Notes: generated from the letters alone by a model not told the origin. Shown: positions 1 through 10,256, numbered from the stretch's first letter. The stretch: 64,000 nucleotides of DNA from Paenibacillus sp. GSMTC-2017 (GCF_016019935.1 NZ_JAECMT010000002.1:186001-250000), one strand, 5' to 3'. Program-made: numbers and translations.

Positions 1-165
1 ACGAACGACTTCAAAACCTGTTGGCTGCCCCCATCCAAGATCAAAGTCCAGTGAGAGTATATCAATGTCTTCGTTACTTATTAGCAGCTTACATTCCTCA
101 GCGTTTTTGGCTAATACGAAGCCAGCCGGACAATGACGATAATCGTCCAAATAGACATGTATCAT
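1..165 (-). CDS. cyclic-phosphate-processing receiver-like domain protein (partial, N-terminal 55 residues)
   Basis: Reading leftwards from an ATG, 55 codons stay open until the window edge, so the C-terminus is missing. The visible part begins MIHVYLDDYRHCPAGF and later has LSLDFDLGWGQPTGFEV. A paired-aspartate LDD near the N-terminus, then a D-x-D-L-G strand, is what I associate with the small cREC family (receiver-like domains predicted to act on cyclic phosphates). A GGGAG ribosome site lies about 7 bases before the ATG. The family call rests on motif resemblance only. Confidence 0.6.
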   Translation of the reverse strand, partial: MIHVYLDDYRHCPAGFVLAKNAEECKLLISNEDIDILSLDFDLGWGQPTGFEVVR

Positions 166-201
166 TTGTCATCTCCCTAATATTATCCGAGTTACTCTCA
201 A

Positions 202-1023
202 TTATTGCGGTTTACTTTGACAATTTGGGCAAATAAAAGCTTTTCGGGCGCCAATAGAAATCTTTTCAATTGTTCCACCACAACGTATACAATCCGTACC
301 TTCACGTTCGATCACTTTGAATCGTTCCGAGTAGCCACCAGTGAAAATATCATTTGCAAACAATGGTTTTTGTCCAGCACCACCATGTGAAATCGATTCC
401 CTTAATATTGATCCCATTGCTACAAATAGTTTCTCCCAGCTTTCAGCATCCATCTCGGATAACTTTAAATCAGGTCTTATTCCAGCTTCATAAGCAATCT
501 CATCTGCATAAACGGGTCCGATCCCAGCAATACAACTTTGATCCATCAAAGCTGTCTTAAGCGAACTTCTCTTCTTTGCAAATTTCTCAATAAATTTATT
601 TAACGAAAGGCGCTTGTTGAGTGGGTCTGGACCAAAGTTTTTCATATACTCCTCTACACCTTTAACGGTCAGAAGTTGAATATCTCCCCTTTGAAGCCCA
701 TGGAAGCTCAAATGACGATTTCCAAATTGCATCGTTACCGATGCTTTTGATGAATCGTAATTTTCGTCTTTTAAATAGCTATACAAATACGCCTGATTGG
801 AAATGTGTAACACTAATCTTCTTCCATTATCTAGATGGAATATAAGATGTTGAGCTCGCCGCTCTACGAACCAAACCGTCTTATCGATGATTTCTACATT
901 TAATTGATCTTCGGATAAATCAGTTATTTTATGATTATGCACCTGAAATCCAGTAATCTGTGCACCTGCATATCTTTCCGCAAGCATCACTCGATATATT
1001 TCTAACTCTGGCAACTCCTGCAT
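202..1023 (-). CDS. Fpg/MutM-family DNA glycosylase homologue with altered active site
   Basis: About 273 residues with the Fpg layout: N-terminal MQELPELEIYR, a helix-two-turn-helix region (near DQSCIAGIGPVYADEI) and a C-terminal four-cysteine zinc finger (CIRCGG...CPNCQ). Fpg enzymes remove oxidised purines using the Pro just after the initiator Met as nucleophile. Here that position is Gln (ATG CAG), while the following catalytic Glu is kept. The conserved Lys of the RRAKYLL-type strand is also Gln (RRAQHLI). The ATG is chosen because GGGAGGA lies about 10 bases upstream and because it aligns with the Fpg N-terminus; an upstream in-frame TTG would put that site inside the gene. It may be a DNA-binding or altered-activity paralogue rather than a working 8-oxoguanine glycosylase. 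Confidence 0.85.
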   Translation of the reverse strand: MQELPELEIYRVMLAERYAGAQITGFQVHNHKITDLSEDQLNVEIIDKTVWFVERRAQHLIFHLDNGRRLVLHISNQAYLYSYLKDENYDSSKASVTMQFGNRHLSFHGLQRGDIQLLTVKGVEEYMKNFGPDPLNKRLSLNKFIEKFAKKRSSLKTALMDQSCIAGIGPVYADEIAYEAGIRPDLKLSEMDAESWEKLFVAMGSILRESISHGGAGQKPLFANDIFTGGYSERFKVIEREGTDCIRCGGTIEKISIGARKAFICPNCQSKPQ

Positions 1024-1067
1024 CAAAAATAATTCCTCCCTGCGCCTCAATATTCGAATGATTTGTT

Positions 1068-1874
1068 TTAACGATGATTGGAAACGGTTTGAATTAAAGC
1101 TTCTAAGCTCTCACAAATCAAATCCGGTTTACAACGCGCAGCTTCTGAATAACTACTATAATTAGCTGCAGTAGTTAGTCCTGTTAACACGAGCAAGGTA
1201 CCACAATCAGCTGCAATTCCAGCAGCAATATCAGTAGCTATATTATCTCCAACTACCCAAGTATCTTGATTTGGTACACCAAGTTGCGTCAATGAATAAT
1301 CCATTAGTATAGATGATGGTTTCCCTATTAATACAGGCTCTTTGCCACTAGCAGCCTTTAGCATTGCGCCAATTGAACCAGCACCGGGTATAAGTCCATT
1401 TGTAGAGGGTAACAACAAGTCTGGATTAGTTAAAATATAAGTTGCACCTTCACGAATATAACGAACAGCTTGAGCGATACGTTCATAAGAAAGATTTCGA
1501 TCAATCCCTTGTACAACAAAATCAGGAAATTGGTCTGTTATTCGTAACCCAGCATCTTGAATAGCTTCATGTAGTCCTGATTCTCCAATGACGTACACGG
1601 ATGCTTTAGGTTGTAATCCAGCAACATATTGTGCAGTTGCTTGTGCAGAAGTACATACATCCTCACTTGTTGCAGGTATTCCCATAGCTTCTAGTCGATT
1701 AGCTACTTCCTCAGGTGAAGAAGCAGAGTTATTTGTGACAAATCGATAAGGAATACTTTCATTACGTAAATAATGTATTAATCGATCTGCACCATCTATC
1801 ATTGTAGTACCATGATAAAGTGTGCCATCAAGATCGATTAGCAATCCCTTCATGGCACGTTCATTCATTGTCAT
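1068..1874 (-). CDS. HAD-superfamily (IIA, NagD/YutF-type) sugar-phosphate phosphatase
   Basis: 268 residues. The first HAD motif is LLIDLDGTLYHG (nucleophile Asp), motif II lies in FVTNNSASS and the C-terminal acidic motif in WVVGDNIATDIAAG. The cap between them is of the IIA type, typical of NagD and Bacillus YutF, which dephosphorylate small phosphorylated metabolites. The true substrate cannot be read from sequence. AGAGGA about 9 bases upstream supports this ATG. The gene ends 44 bases before the Fpg-like gene and follows mrfB with a 12-base gap, so co-transcription is likely. Confidence 0.9.
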   Translation of the reverse strand: MTMNERAMKGLLIDLDGTLYHGTTMIDGADRLIHYLRNESIPYRFVTNNSASSPEEVANRLEAMGIPATSEDVCTSAQATAQYVAGLQPKASVYVIGESGLHEAIQDAGLRITDQFPDFVVQGIDRNLSYERIAQAVRYIREGATYILTNPDLLLPSTNGLIPGAGSIGAMLKAASGKEPVLIGKPSSILMDYSLTQLGVPNQDTWVVGDNIATDIAAGIAADCGTLLVLTGLTTAANYSSYSEAARCKPDLICESLEALIQTVSNHR

Positions 1875-1886
1875 AAGTTCATTCCT

Positions 1887-3206
1887 CTATATCGTTGATA
1901 CTTTCGCTTCAAGTTTTCGGCGCAATCTAGCAATTCGATTTTGAATGGCATCGAGCTCCGCTCGGTACTTTTTGTCTCTTCGCTCATATTTAAATAATTG
2001 CTCTCTACGATCTAATGCTTGAATCGCATAAACTAATGCAACTTCAACCTGTTTTACCCGATGTTCGTAGTACATTGCAAGTTCGATATATGCTTCTTGT
2101 ACATCTTCAATATCCTTAAGTCCTTTATACTTTACGGCTTTCTGCCACAATAACACAGCACGGCCCCAATTTCCAGCCTTCTTATCTCTTGTAGCTAGCA
2201 AAGTAAGTGCAGATGGAAGCGTGGATTCCGACTGGAGAGCACGTTCGAACAATGTGTCCGCTAAATGGTAATGTCCCATTTTCTCAAGCCATAGTCCTGT
2301 TCTCACTAACTCTTCTGCTTCCTCTGGATAAGGTATTCGATTAAAAATTTGTTCTTGAAGCAAAAAACCAAATCGAATCGATAAACATGCTAAAGAAAGA
2401 AGATCACTTTCGTTATGGATGAATACACCTTCGAGTGGAGCCGGATCACCTGTCGCCAAATACTGGAAATATAGCTGTGGTGCTAATGAGCCTGGTACAT
2501 CTTCCGTACGAGATATGCCGAGACGTTCCTCTTCTATATGACTGAGCTTACATGATGCTAGAGTATTTCTCCATAACGAACGTGACGGATGAAGGAAATC
2601 CAGATGTAGTGGCGTCCATGCTTCCCCTCTAATACCATTCATAATGATTCGATTCTGAACAAGCGGCCAATCAAATGTCTTCCCATTATATGTCGCTAGG
2701 TAAGTATAATTGCGAAGCTTTCTTTTCAAATTATTCAACATCGCATATTCTTCAGCAGGATGCCGAATGATCGTTTGCTCGACAATAAAAGTGTCTGCCT
2801 GTTGATAAGCAATCCCAATCATAAAAGGAACATTTCCCGCTCCTACTCCGAGTCCAGTCGTTTCCAAATCCAAATAAAGGATTTGTTCTGGATTCATTTC
2901 ACCTGCTACAGGGTGGAAAGCTTTAAGACCTGAAGCAGCTTCTACCAACTCTCCAAGTTGATGTGTACCATGGAAATGCCCTAAATGAAATGTACTTTTG
3001 CGTATTAAAAATGATCCTTCATCCGTTGTTTGTAGCTCTACTCCGAAAGTTGACCAAGCAGGATGTAGAACTTCCGCTGCTTCCTGCGATTCAATTTTCT
3101 CCTCTTCAACTTTAACTGCAAGTGAATTAGCTATTGCATCCGGGTCAGTTACTACGTCCTTTGACACACCTCGTAGCCTATTCATCCGATCACGTAATCC
3201 ACTCAT
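1887..3206 (-). CDS. mrfB: mitomycin-repair exonuclease MrfB (YprB-like)
   Basis: 439 residues. The middle carries an RNase H-like DEDD exonuclease domain with LYLDLETTGLG (first acidic pair) and TYNGKTFDWPLV (second motif). The C-terminal 150 residues are helical and TPR-like. In Bacillus subtilis YprB/MrfB is a metal-dependent exonuclease working with the helicase MrfA in nucleotide-excision-independent repair of mitomycin C lesions. The start codon overlaps the mrfA stop by 4 bases, indicating translational coupling and preserving the known pair. Confidence 0.9.
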   Translation of the reverse strand: MSGLRDRMNRLRGVSKDVVTDPDAIANSLAVKVEEEKIESQEAAEVLHPAWSTFGVELQTTDEGSFLIRKSTFHLGHFHGTHQLGELVEAASGLKAFHPVAGEMNPEQILYLDLETTGLGVGAGNVPFMIGIAYQQADTFIVEQTIIRHPAEEYAMLNNLKRKLRNYTYLATYNGKTFDWPLVQNRIIMNGIRGEAWTPLHLDFLHPSRSLWRNTLASCKLSHIEEERLGISRTEDVPGSLAPQLYFQYLATGDPAPLEGVFIHNESDLLSLACLSIRFGFLLQEQIFNRIPYPEEAEELVRTGLWLEKMGHYHLADTLFERALQSESTLPSALTLLATRDKKAGNWGRAVLLWQKAVKYKGLKDIEDVQEAYIELAMYYEHRVKQVEVALVYAIQALDRREQLFKYERRDKKYRAELDAIQNRIARLRRKLEAKVSTI

Positions 3207-5497
3207 GACATTCTCTCCGCTTCTAAGATCAGTTCCAGCGCTTGCTGCTTGCCAAGTAATCCTACTTCTTCAATTGGCCCTACACAAGCCGGACAACCAC
3301 TTAGACATGTACAAGTCGTAATCATAGATTTAGCTTGTTTTAACAACTCATCATGTACTTCGAATAAGCGCTCACTTAAACCGATACCTCCAGGATAGCG
3401 ATCATAAAAATAAATCGTTGGCCTCTGTGAATGAATCGCTTTAACTTGAGGTACAACTCGAATATCAAATGGATCACACATCAAATAAAGTGGTGCAATA
3501 TGAACAAGTACATTTGCAAGTCCTAGTAATGCAAATTGCATCTCATTTTTACTCTTACGGGAAGCAGCCTCTTCACTAAATGAAAACCAGTAACTGCTCG
3601 TATGAAGCTCTTCTTCTGGCAAATGTATTGGCCCAGATCCGATATTTTCATGTGTACGAAGACGAATTTTTTTGAAAATGGTTGCCTTCGCATTAAGAGT
3701 GACTTCACCGTATTGTCTGAGCAACTCTCCAGATTGTTTCTCTTTATCAACATGAAGTACTTTTAGCTCAACTGCTACATTGGCGTCAGTATAATAATCA
3801 ACATCAACCTCACGAACATAAGCTTTTTTCTCGGGATAGTCCAGTTTTTCAACTTGATATTGTACCCCTTCATGAATATAAATAGCTTCTTCATGGATGA
3901 GCGTTGGCGCACTAAAACGATCCACCTCTCCAAGTACACGATTAGCGTTCGTCATATCAATAATTATAAAATTTTCTTGTGCTGCTGATCGTAAAGAGAT
4001 GCCATGCGCCGGGAACGATTGTTCCATCCAAAACCATCTGCCTCCTGCACTGTGAAGTACCTTCTCATCTACTAAAAACTCCATCATATCTTCTAAAGAC
4101 TCTGAGCCAAATGTGTCTCCTTGTCGGAATGGCAGTTCATAAGCAGCACATTTCACATGATCGATAAGAACCAGCAAATTGTCAGGATGAATAAGTGCTC
4201 TCTCGGGCGGGCGTTCGAAGAAAAAGTCTGGATTCTGAATCATATATTGATCCAGCGGATTGCTGCTCGCAACCATAAAAGTTACCGAACTTTCCTGTCG
4301 TCTGCCTGCACGACCTGATTGCTGCCAAGTACTTGCAATCGTGCCGGGATAACCATTCAAAACGCATGCTTGAAGTTGTCCAATATCGATGCCTAACTCC
4401 AGCGCATTCGTACTAACAACTCCACGAATTTCTCCGTTTCTAAGTCCTTTTTCAATCTCGCGTCTAAGTTTAGGCAAGTAGCCTCCACGATAACCTCGAA
4501 TTGTTTTCGTATCAAGCTTATCCCGAATCAACTCTTGCAAGTAAGTTAAAAGTAACTCTACCCTTACTCTGCTTCTAGCAAAAACAATCGTTTGTACACC
4601 TTGTTTCAACAACAATCCAGCAAGTTTCTGAGTTTCTAGTACACTACTTCTTCGTATACCAAGTTGTTTATTAACAACTGGAGGATTGTAGAAAACGATA
4701 TGTTTTTCTCCCATAGGGGCACCATTATTATCGATCAAAGTTACTTTCTCACCGATCAGCTTCTCTGCATGTTCGAGTGGATTGTCAATCGTTGCAGATG
4801 CGCAAATAAACTGCGGATTCGATCCATAAAAACGGCATATCCGTTTTAAACGGCGGATGACATTCGCAACGTGGCTTCCGAAAACACCACGGTAAGCATG
4901 CACTTCATCGATTACAATGAATTTAATATTTTCAAATAGTTTTACCCATTTTGTATGATGAGGTAGAATGGCGGAATGCAACATATCTGGATTTGTTACG
5001 ACAATATGACCTGCATTACGAATCGCCGTTCTAACTGTCGGTGGAGTGTCGCCGTCATATGTATGTGTTTTTATACCTGAGTCCATAAGATCAGCTAAAG
5101 TTTGTAACTCTGTAACCTGATCTTGTGACAATGCTTTTGTTGGGAATAAATACAGTGCTCTGCCCTCTTCGTTTTCCAGAAGACTCTGCATAACGGGTAA
5201 GTTGTAACAGAACGTTTTTCCTGATGCCGTCGGGGTTACAGCAACAACATGATCGCCTCTTCTCGCAGCCTCGTATGCTTCCGCTTGGTGAACATATAAT
5301 TCATTAATGCCTCGTGATTGTAGCGCTTCACGCCATGCGGGATGTAAATCATCCGGTAGTGGGGCGTTACGGGCATCGCGTGGTGGAAGTGTACGCCAAT
5401 GGGTTACGTTCGCCATTATTTGTTCATTCGATTTTATATGCTCTAGCCACTCCCCAAGGTTTTCAGCTCTGCCCGTCCAGCGATTCATTACCTTCAC
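3203..5497 (-). CDS. mrfA: DEAD/DEAH-box helicase MrfA (YprA-like)
   Basis: 764 residues. Motif I is TPTASGKT, motif II DEVH, motif III SATI, and motif VI lies in QQSGRAGRR. The C-terminal DUF1998-type region ends in a compact cysteine cluster (CTCLSGCPACVGP) expected to bind zinc. Bacillus YprA/MrfA is a 3'-5' helicase that removes mitomycin-type DNA damage together with MrfB, encoded directly downstream with a 4-base overlap. The length matches the family and no damage is seen. Confidence 0.92.
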   Translation of the reverse strand: MKVMNRWTGRAENLGEWLEHIKSNEQIMANVTHWRTLPPRDARNAPLPDDLHPAWREALQSRGINELYVHQAEAYEAARRGDHVVAVTPTASGKTFCYNLPVMQSLLENEEGRALYLFPTKALSQDQVTELQTLADLMDSGIKTHTYDGDTPPTVRTAIRNAGHIVVTNPDMLHSAILPHHTKWVKLFENIKFIVIDEVHAYRGVFGSHVANVIRRLKRICRFYGSNPQFICASATIDNPLEHAEKLIGEKVTLIDNNGAPMGEKHIVFYNPPVVNKQLGIRRSSVLETQKLAGLLLKQGVQTIVFARSRVRVELLLTYLQELIRDKLDTKTIRGYRGGYLPKLRREIEKGLRNGEIRGVVSTNALELGIDIGQLQACVLNGYPGTIASTWQQSGRAGRRQESSVTFMVASSNPLDQYMIQNPDFFFERPPERALIHPDNLLVLIDHVKCAAYELPFRQGDTFGSESLEDMMEFLVDEKVLHSAGGRWFWMEQSFPAHGISLRSAAQENFIIIDMTNANRVLGEVDRFSAPTLIHEEAIYIHEGVQYQVEKLDYPEKKAYVREVDVDYYTDANVAVELKVLHVDKEKQSGELLRQYGEVTLNAKATIFKKIRLRTHENIGSGPIHLPEEELHTSSYWFSFSEEAASRKSKNEMQFALLGLANVLVHIAPLYLMCDPFDIRVVPQVKAIHSQRPTIYFYDRYPGGIGLSERLFEVHDELLKQAKSMITTCTCLSGCPACVGPIEEVGLLGKQQALELILEAERMS

Positions 5498-5630
5498 TCC
5501 TCATTCAACCTGACTATATCAACGTAAGTAGTCTCTTTTATTTGCATTATCGCTTTTATATTACAGAATACACGTTCGCTTCGCAATGTTATATTTAGGT
5601 GCAAAAGATATCTATTATACTCTTCTCATC

Positions 5631-6557
5631 TTATCGATTAACTTCAATCATTCCCAAATCTATTGCAGCCACACTGTCTGTGAACACAGCAGAAGCTTCT
5701 TCTTCAAGTTGTTGCAACTCTTCATTACTATATCGTCCACTGAAATGAGTCAAAACTAGCTTACGTGCTCCCGCTAATTTTGCAGTAGTTGCAGCATCAA
5801 CAGTTGTACAATGTCCAAATTCATGCGCTTTTTCCTCCATACCAGCAGCAAAGGTCGCTTCATGGACTAACACATCTGCATTTTGTGCAAGTAGCATTGC
5901 GGATTCACAAGGACTCGTATCTCCTAGAATAGTAACAATTCTACCGCGATTGATACCATCTATAACGTCCTCTGGCTGTATGACCGTACCACAAGATAAC
6001 GTTACCGATTCGCCTTTTTTCAATTTGCCATAAAGAGGCCCAGCCTCAATACCTAACTCCCGTAGTCGATCAACCTTCAATTTCCCTGGTGTATCATATT
6101 CCGTAATCCGATAACCAAAACATGAAATTCGATGTTCAAGCGTTCTTACTTCAACTTGGAACTTATCACTTTCATAGATTGTCGCTGACTCTTCTGCCAG
6201 TTCATGGATGATTAGCTCGTAATCTAACATCGTACCCGTCAAATCAAATATCGTTTCAATATATTTTCGTAATCCGACTGGTCCAAACATTGTGACTGGA
6301 GTAATTCCACCATCAAACGAACGACTGCTTAACAAACCAGGAAGCCCATATAGATGATCCCCATGTAGATGAGATACAAAGATCATCTCTAGTTTATTCA
6401 ACTTTAATGGTGTTTTCATAATTTGATGTTGCGTAGCTTCACCTGCGTCGAACAACCACCAACTAGAGAGAGGTTCAGGCAATTGCAGTGCCAGCGCAGT
6501 TACGTTACGATGCTTGCTTGGCCTGCCTGCTCCCGTACCCAAAAACCATAGTTTCAT
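5631..6557 (-). CDS. rnz: ribonuclease Z
   Basis: 308 residues, a metallo-beta-lactamase-fold endonuclease that trims tRNA precursor 3' ends. The zinc motif HLHGDHLYGLPGLL appears near residue 63, with later ligands in LGDTSPC and in VLTHFSGRY. The N-terminus MKLWFLGTGAG is typical. Nothing convincing as a second gene lies between this and metH, from which it is separated by a hairpin. Confidence 0.93.
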   Translation of the reverse strand: MKLWFLGTGAGRPSKHRNVTALALQLPEPLSSWWLFDAGEATQHQIMKTPLKLNKLEMIFVSHLHGDHLYGLPGLLSSRSFDGGITPVTMFGPVGLRKYIETIFDLTGTMLDYELIIHELAEESATIYESDKFQVEVRTLEHRISCFGYRITEYDTPGKLKVDRLRELGIEAGPLYGKLKKGESVTLSCGTVIQPEDVIDGINRGRIVTILGDTSPCESAMLLAQNADVLVHEATFAAGMEEKAHEFGHCTTVDAATTAKLAGARKLVLTHFSGRYSNEELQQLEEEASAVFTDSVAAIDLGMIEVNR

Positions 6558-6609
6558 CCTTCAAACGCCTCTTTTCAATTAGATTTCCCTCTACAAGCTA
6601 GTGATGAGA

Positions 6610-6656
6610 AAGGAGCCTCCCGTTATTGATCCTAAGATCAAATTCCGGAAGGCTCA
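6610..6656 (-). terminator. hairpin terminator after metH
   Basis: An inverted repeat pairs GAGCCTCCCG with CGGAAGGCTC (one mismatch) and carries an inner TTGATC/GATCAA stem. It lies just past the metH stop in its direction of transcription. The T tract on the minus strand is weak (CTTTCTC). Confidence 0.6.
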
Positions 6657-6673
6657 ATCAAGTTGTATACAAA

Positions 6674-9600
6674 CTATACTTTCTCTACATTAAAGTACTG
6701 CGCTTCTGGGTGTGCGAATACCATTGCAGATACGGACGCTTCAGGTTCCATCATAAATCCTTCTGTTAGTTCTACTCCGATATCCTCTGGTTTCATTAGA
6801 TCAAATAATGGCTCTTGATCTTCCAAGTTTGGACATGCTGGATAACCAAATGATACACGAATACCTTGATAACGTGCTCCAAGACGTTGCTTCATTGTCA
6901 TCTCAGCTGGATCTGGATAACCACAAATGTCACGCATCATGTGGTGAACTCGTTCTGCCATTCCTTCAGCCACTTCGAGAGCAACAGAATTTAGCGCATG
7001 TGAACGTAAATAATCACCTTTGTCTTTCCACTCATTTGCTAGATCACGAATACCCTTACCTGCTGTAACGACGAGGAAACCAACATAATCCATCGTGCCG
7101 CTCTCTACTGATTTTAAGAAGTCTGACAAACATAAGAAAGGTTCCACCTGTTGGCGTGGGAAAGTAAATCGTTTAATCTCCATAGTTGGATCATTAGGAT
7201 CATAGATGATAACATCGTTACCAGACGATTGTGCAGGGAAGAAACGATACATGCCATGTGCTTGAATAAATCCTTCCGTATGACCTTCCCGCAATATTTC
7301 ATCAACGGTAGCCTTCAATTGCACCGCTTTCTCATTGTCTTCAGCAAGCAATTTTTCAACTGTCCCTTTAAGTCCAAGATGATGACCAAGCAGCATTTGC
7401 ATATTCACATAAGGAATAACATGTGGAATAGGAACATCTCGAAGGACATGCCGCTCCAAATCAGGAGGCGCGAATACTGGTGCATCTGGATTTATTTTGG
7501 AACGGACTGCACGCGTTAAAGTTGGCAACTGCTTAGTTTCAACTTCGTCAGTCGCTGCTGCTGCTTTGTAAGCAGCTAATTCTTCCTCAAGATGTTCACG
7601 ATGCGCCGGGTCCATTAGTTTATTTGCAATATCTAATCCGTCCATTGCATCTTTAGCATATAGGACAAGTCCATCATATTCAGGACCAATTCTCGTTTTT
7701 GTAAACTTACGAGTAAGTGCAGCACCGCCAACTAGAATTGGTGCATCTATGCCCGCATTACGCAAATCTTGAGCTGTTATTACCATTTGCTGAGCTGATT
7801 TTACAAGCAAACCAGACAAACCAATCGCATCGACTTTCTCTTTACGATAAGCTTCGATCAATGCTTCAGGCGGCACTTTAATGCCAAGGTTAATTATTTT
7901 GTATCCGTTGTTTGACAAAATGATTTCCACTAAGTTTTTGCCGATATCATGTACATCGCCTTTAACTGTCGCTAGAATAATTTTCCCTTTAACGGAAGAT
8001 TCATTCTTCTCCATAAATTGTTCCAAGTACGTAACGGACGCCTTCATAACTTCCGCACTTTGCAATACTTCAGCAACGATCAGCTCATTGTTGTTAAACA
8101 ATTTGCCGACTTCCTCCATACCGCGCATTAGTGGTCCGTTAATAACTTCAAGAGCAGTGTACTTTTTCAAAGCGATATCAAGATCAGGGATAAGTCCTTC
8201 TTTTGTTCCTTCTATAACATAAGAAGCAAGTCGTTCCTCCAGAGTTAGATTCGAAATCTTCTCCTTCTTCTCAACTTTCTTATGGCGGAAAGCTGCTACA
8301 AACGCAGCAAGTGATTCATCCGTCGTATTGTAGATTAGTTCTTCAGCCAGTTTACGCTCTTCGTCAGGAATAGATGCATAACGCTCAAGTTTCTCTGTAT
8401 TAACGATAGCATAATCTAGACCAGCTTTAGTCGCATGATACAAATAAACAGAGTTCAACACTTCGCGCCCAGCATCTGGTAAGCCGAATGATATGTTGCT
8501 TAGTCCTAGAATTGTTTTCGTTCTAGGGAACTTCTCTTTAATCATTCGAATACCTTCCAATGTTTCCACCGCAGAACCGATATATTGCGGGTCACCAGAA
8601 CCAACTGGGAACATGTTAGGGTCAAATATAATATCTTCAGGGTTAACGCCATATTTATCAACTAATAGATTATAAGAACGCTCTGCAACTTCAATCTTCG
8701 CCTGACGTGAAACCGCCTGTCCACGTTCGTCTATAAGGATCATGACAACAGCTGCACCATAACGGTGTATTAACGGAATAATTTGTTCAAACTTCGATTC
8801 ACCATCCTCCAAATTGATGGAGTTAATGATCGCTTTACCTTGTGAATATTTGAGACCTAGTTCAATAATATGATCATATGTGGAATCAAGCATTAATGGT
8901 GCTTTAATCTTTTTCACAACTTGTGGCAAAAAGTTATGAACAGCATACGCTTCATCAATGTCCGTATCTTGTAAGTTAATATCAATAACATGTGCGCCGC
9001 CCTTCACTTGAGCGCGGGCAATTTCTGATGCTTCATCAAACTTTTCTTCTTTAATTAAACGTTTAAATTTACGTGAACCAGAGATGTTCGTTCGTTCACC
9101 GATCATAATTGGGCGATTGTCTGCTTCTATAAATACAGTATCAATGCCTGAAACAGCATCAGCGTGTTCGCCAAGCTTCGTTCTTGGAGGGAATTTCGCC
9201 ATTGTTTCTGCCATTACTCGAATATGTTCCGGTGTAGTACCACAACAACCGCCAGCAATGTTCAGCCAGCCTTGTTCAGCGAATGCTGCCATTTTTTTGG
9301 CAAGTGACTCTGGTGATTCATGATAATGACCATTTTCATCTGGTAGACCTGCATTGGGATAACAACTAACTGCTGCTCTAGCAATATCACTTAGAGTACG
9401 CACGTGATCACGCATAAACTCTGGACCCGTTGCACAGTTTAGACCGATCGATATCGGTTTCAAGTGTTCCAATGAAATGTAAAAAGATTCAATCGATTGA
9501 CCTGCAAGTGTTGTACCCATCGGCTCGATCGTTCCTGAAATCATAATTGGAAGCTCTCTACCCAATACCTCAAACGCTTTCTTAATTCCGATACTTCCCG

Positions 9601-10114
9601 CTTTTACATTTAATGTATCTTGAGAAGTTTCTAGAAGTAATGTATCAACATCTGCTTCCATTAGTGCTAGCGCTTGTTCAAAATACGATTCTACTAATTC
9701 GTCAAATGTAACTCCGCCCGTAACAGATAAAGTCTTGGTCGTAGGACCTAACGCTCCCGCTACAAATCTCGGTCTATCAGGAGTACTATATTTGTCTGCC
9801 GCTGCACGAGCTAGTTTTGCTGCTACAAGATTAATCTCTCTAGCCTTTTCAGGAATATCATAATCTGCAAGCACAACGCTAGTTGCGCCGAACGTATTCG
9901 TTTCCAAAATATCAGCGCCTGCTTCTAAATACTCCTCATGAATGCGCTGAATAATATCAGGACGTGTTAGAACGAGTATTTCGTTACAGCCATCTAGTTC
10001 AGGCCCGCCGAAATCATCCTCCGTCAAATTCGCTTGCTGAATCATTGTGCCCATTGCGCCATCCAGAATAAGTATTCTCTCCTGGAGCAGTTGTTGTATG
10101 GTCGGTCTCGACAA
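6674..10114 (-). CDS. metH: cobalamin-dependent methionine synthase
   Basis: 1146 residues carrying all four MetH modules in order. The homocysteine-binding barrel (about 1-305) has GLNCATG and GGCCGTTPEH supplying the zinc cysteines. The methyltetrahydrofolate-binding barrel (about 325-600) contains GERTNISGSRKF. The cobalamin cap and binding domain (about 625-880) contains GDVHDIGKNLV, with the B12-axial His. The AdoMet reactivation domain (about 900-1146) contains YQGIRVSFGYPACP. It transfers methyl from methyl-THF to homocysteine. The start is TTG, with GGGAAGGG about 10 bases upstream. I found no SAM-box, T-box or cobalamin riboswitch in the 140-base gap to divergent mtnD. Confidence 0.96.
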   Translation of the reverse strand: MSRPTIQQLLQERILILDGAMGTMIQQANLTEDDFGGPELDGCNEILVLTRPDIIQRIHEEYLEAGADILETNTFGATSVVLADYDIPEKAREINLVAAKLARAAADKYSTPDRPRFVAGALGPTTKTLSVTGGVTFDELVESYFEQALALMEADVDTLLLETSQDTLNVKAGSIGIKKAFEVLGRELPIMISGTIEPMGTTLAGQSIESFYISLEHLKPISIGLNCATGPEFMRDHVRTLSDIARAAVSCYPNAGLPDENGHYHESPESLAKKMAAFAEQGWLNIAGGCCGTTPEHIRVMAETMAKFPPRTKLGEHADAVSGIDTVFIEADNRPIMIGERTNISGSRKFKRLIKEEKFDEASEIARAQVKGGAHVIDINLQDTDIDEAYAVHNFLPQVVKKIKAPLMLDSTYDHIIELGLKYSQGKAIINSINLEDGESKFEQIIPLIHRYGAAVVMILIDERGQAVSRQAKIEVAERSYNLLVDKYGVNPEDIIFDPNMFPVGSGDPQYIGSAVETLEGIRMIKEKFPRTKTILGLSNISFGLPDAGREVLNSVYLYHATKAGLDYAIVNTEKLERYASIPDEERKLAEELIYNTTDESLAAFVAAFRHKKVEKKEKISNLTLEERLASYVIEGTKEGLIPDLDIALKKYTALEVINGPLMRGMEEVGKLFNNNELIVAEVLQSAEVMKASVTYLEQFMEKNESSVKGKIILATVKGDVHDIGKNLVEIILSNNGYKIINLGIKVPPEALIEAYRKEKVDAIGLSGLLVKSAQQMVITAQDLRNAGIDAPILVGGAALTRKFTKTRIGPEYDGLVLYAKDAMDGLDIANKLMDPAHREHLEEELAAYKAAAATDEVETKQLPTLTRAVRSKINPDAPVFAPPDLERHVLRDVPIPHVIPYVNMQMLLGHHLGLKGTVEKLLAEDNEKAVQLKATVDEILREGHTEGFIQAHGMYRFFPAQSSGNDVIIYDPNDPTMEIKRFTFPRQQVEPFLCLSDFLKSVESGTMDYVGFLVVTAGKGIRDLANEWKDKGDYLRSHALNSVALEVAEGMAERVHHMMRDICGYPDPAEMTMKQRLGARYQGIRVSFGYPACPNLEDQEPLFDLMKPEDIGVELTEGFMMEPEASVSAMVFAHPEAQYFNVEKV

Positions 10115-10256
10115 TTTGCTACACCCTTCCCAAAATCGTTACAAAATAGTTTATCAGAAACCTAACCATCAGAAAAGGATCATCCATCGACATTCGAGTT
10201 CTTTTGATTTATAATTATTATATCATTTAATTTCTATTGGAAAAGAGGGAATGAGC

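Noticed and set aside
202-1050. Longer form of the Fpg-like gene starting at TTG 1050
   Set aside because: It would place the GGGAGGA ribosome site inside the coding region and add nine residues absent from Fpg-family N-termini.
10115-10256. Possible SAM or cobalamin riboswitch between metH and mtnD
   Set aside because: The gap is about 140 bases and lacks the conserved cores or a leader terminator that I would need to see.
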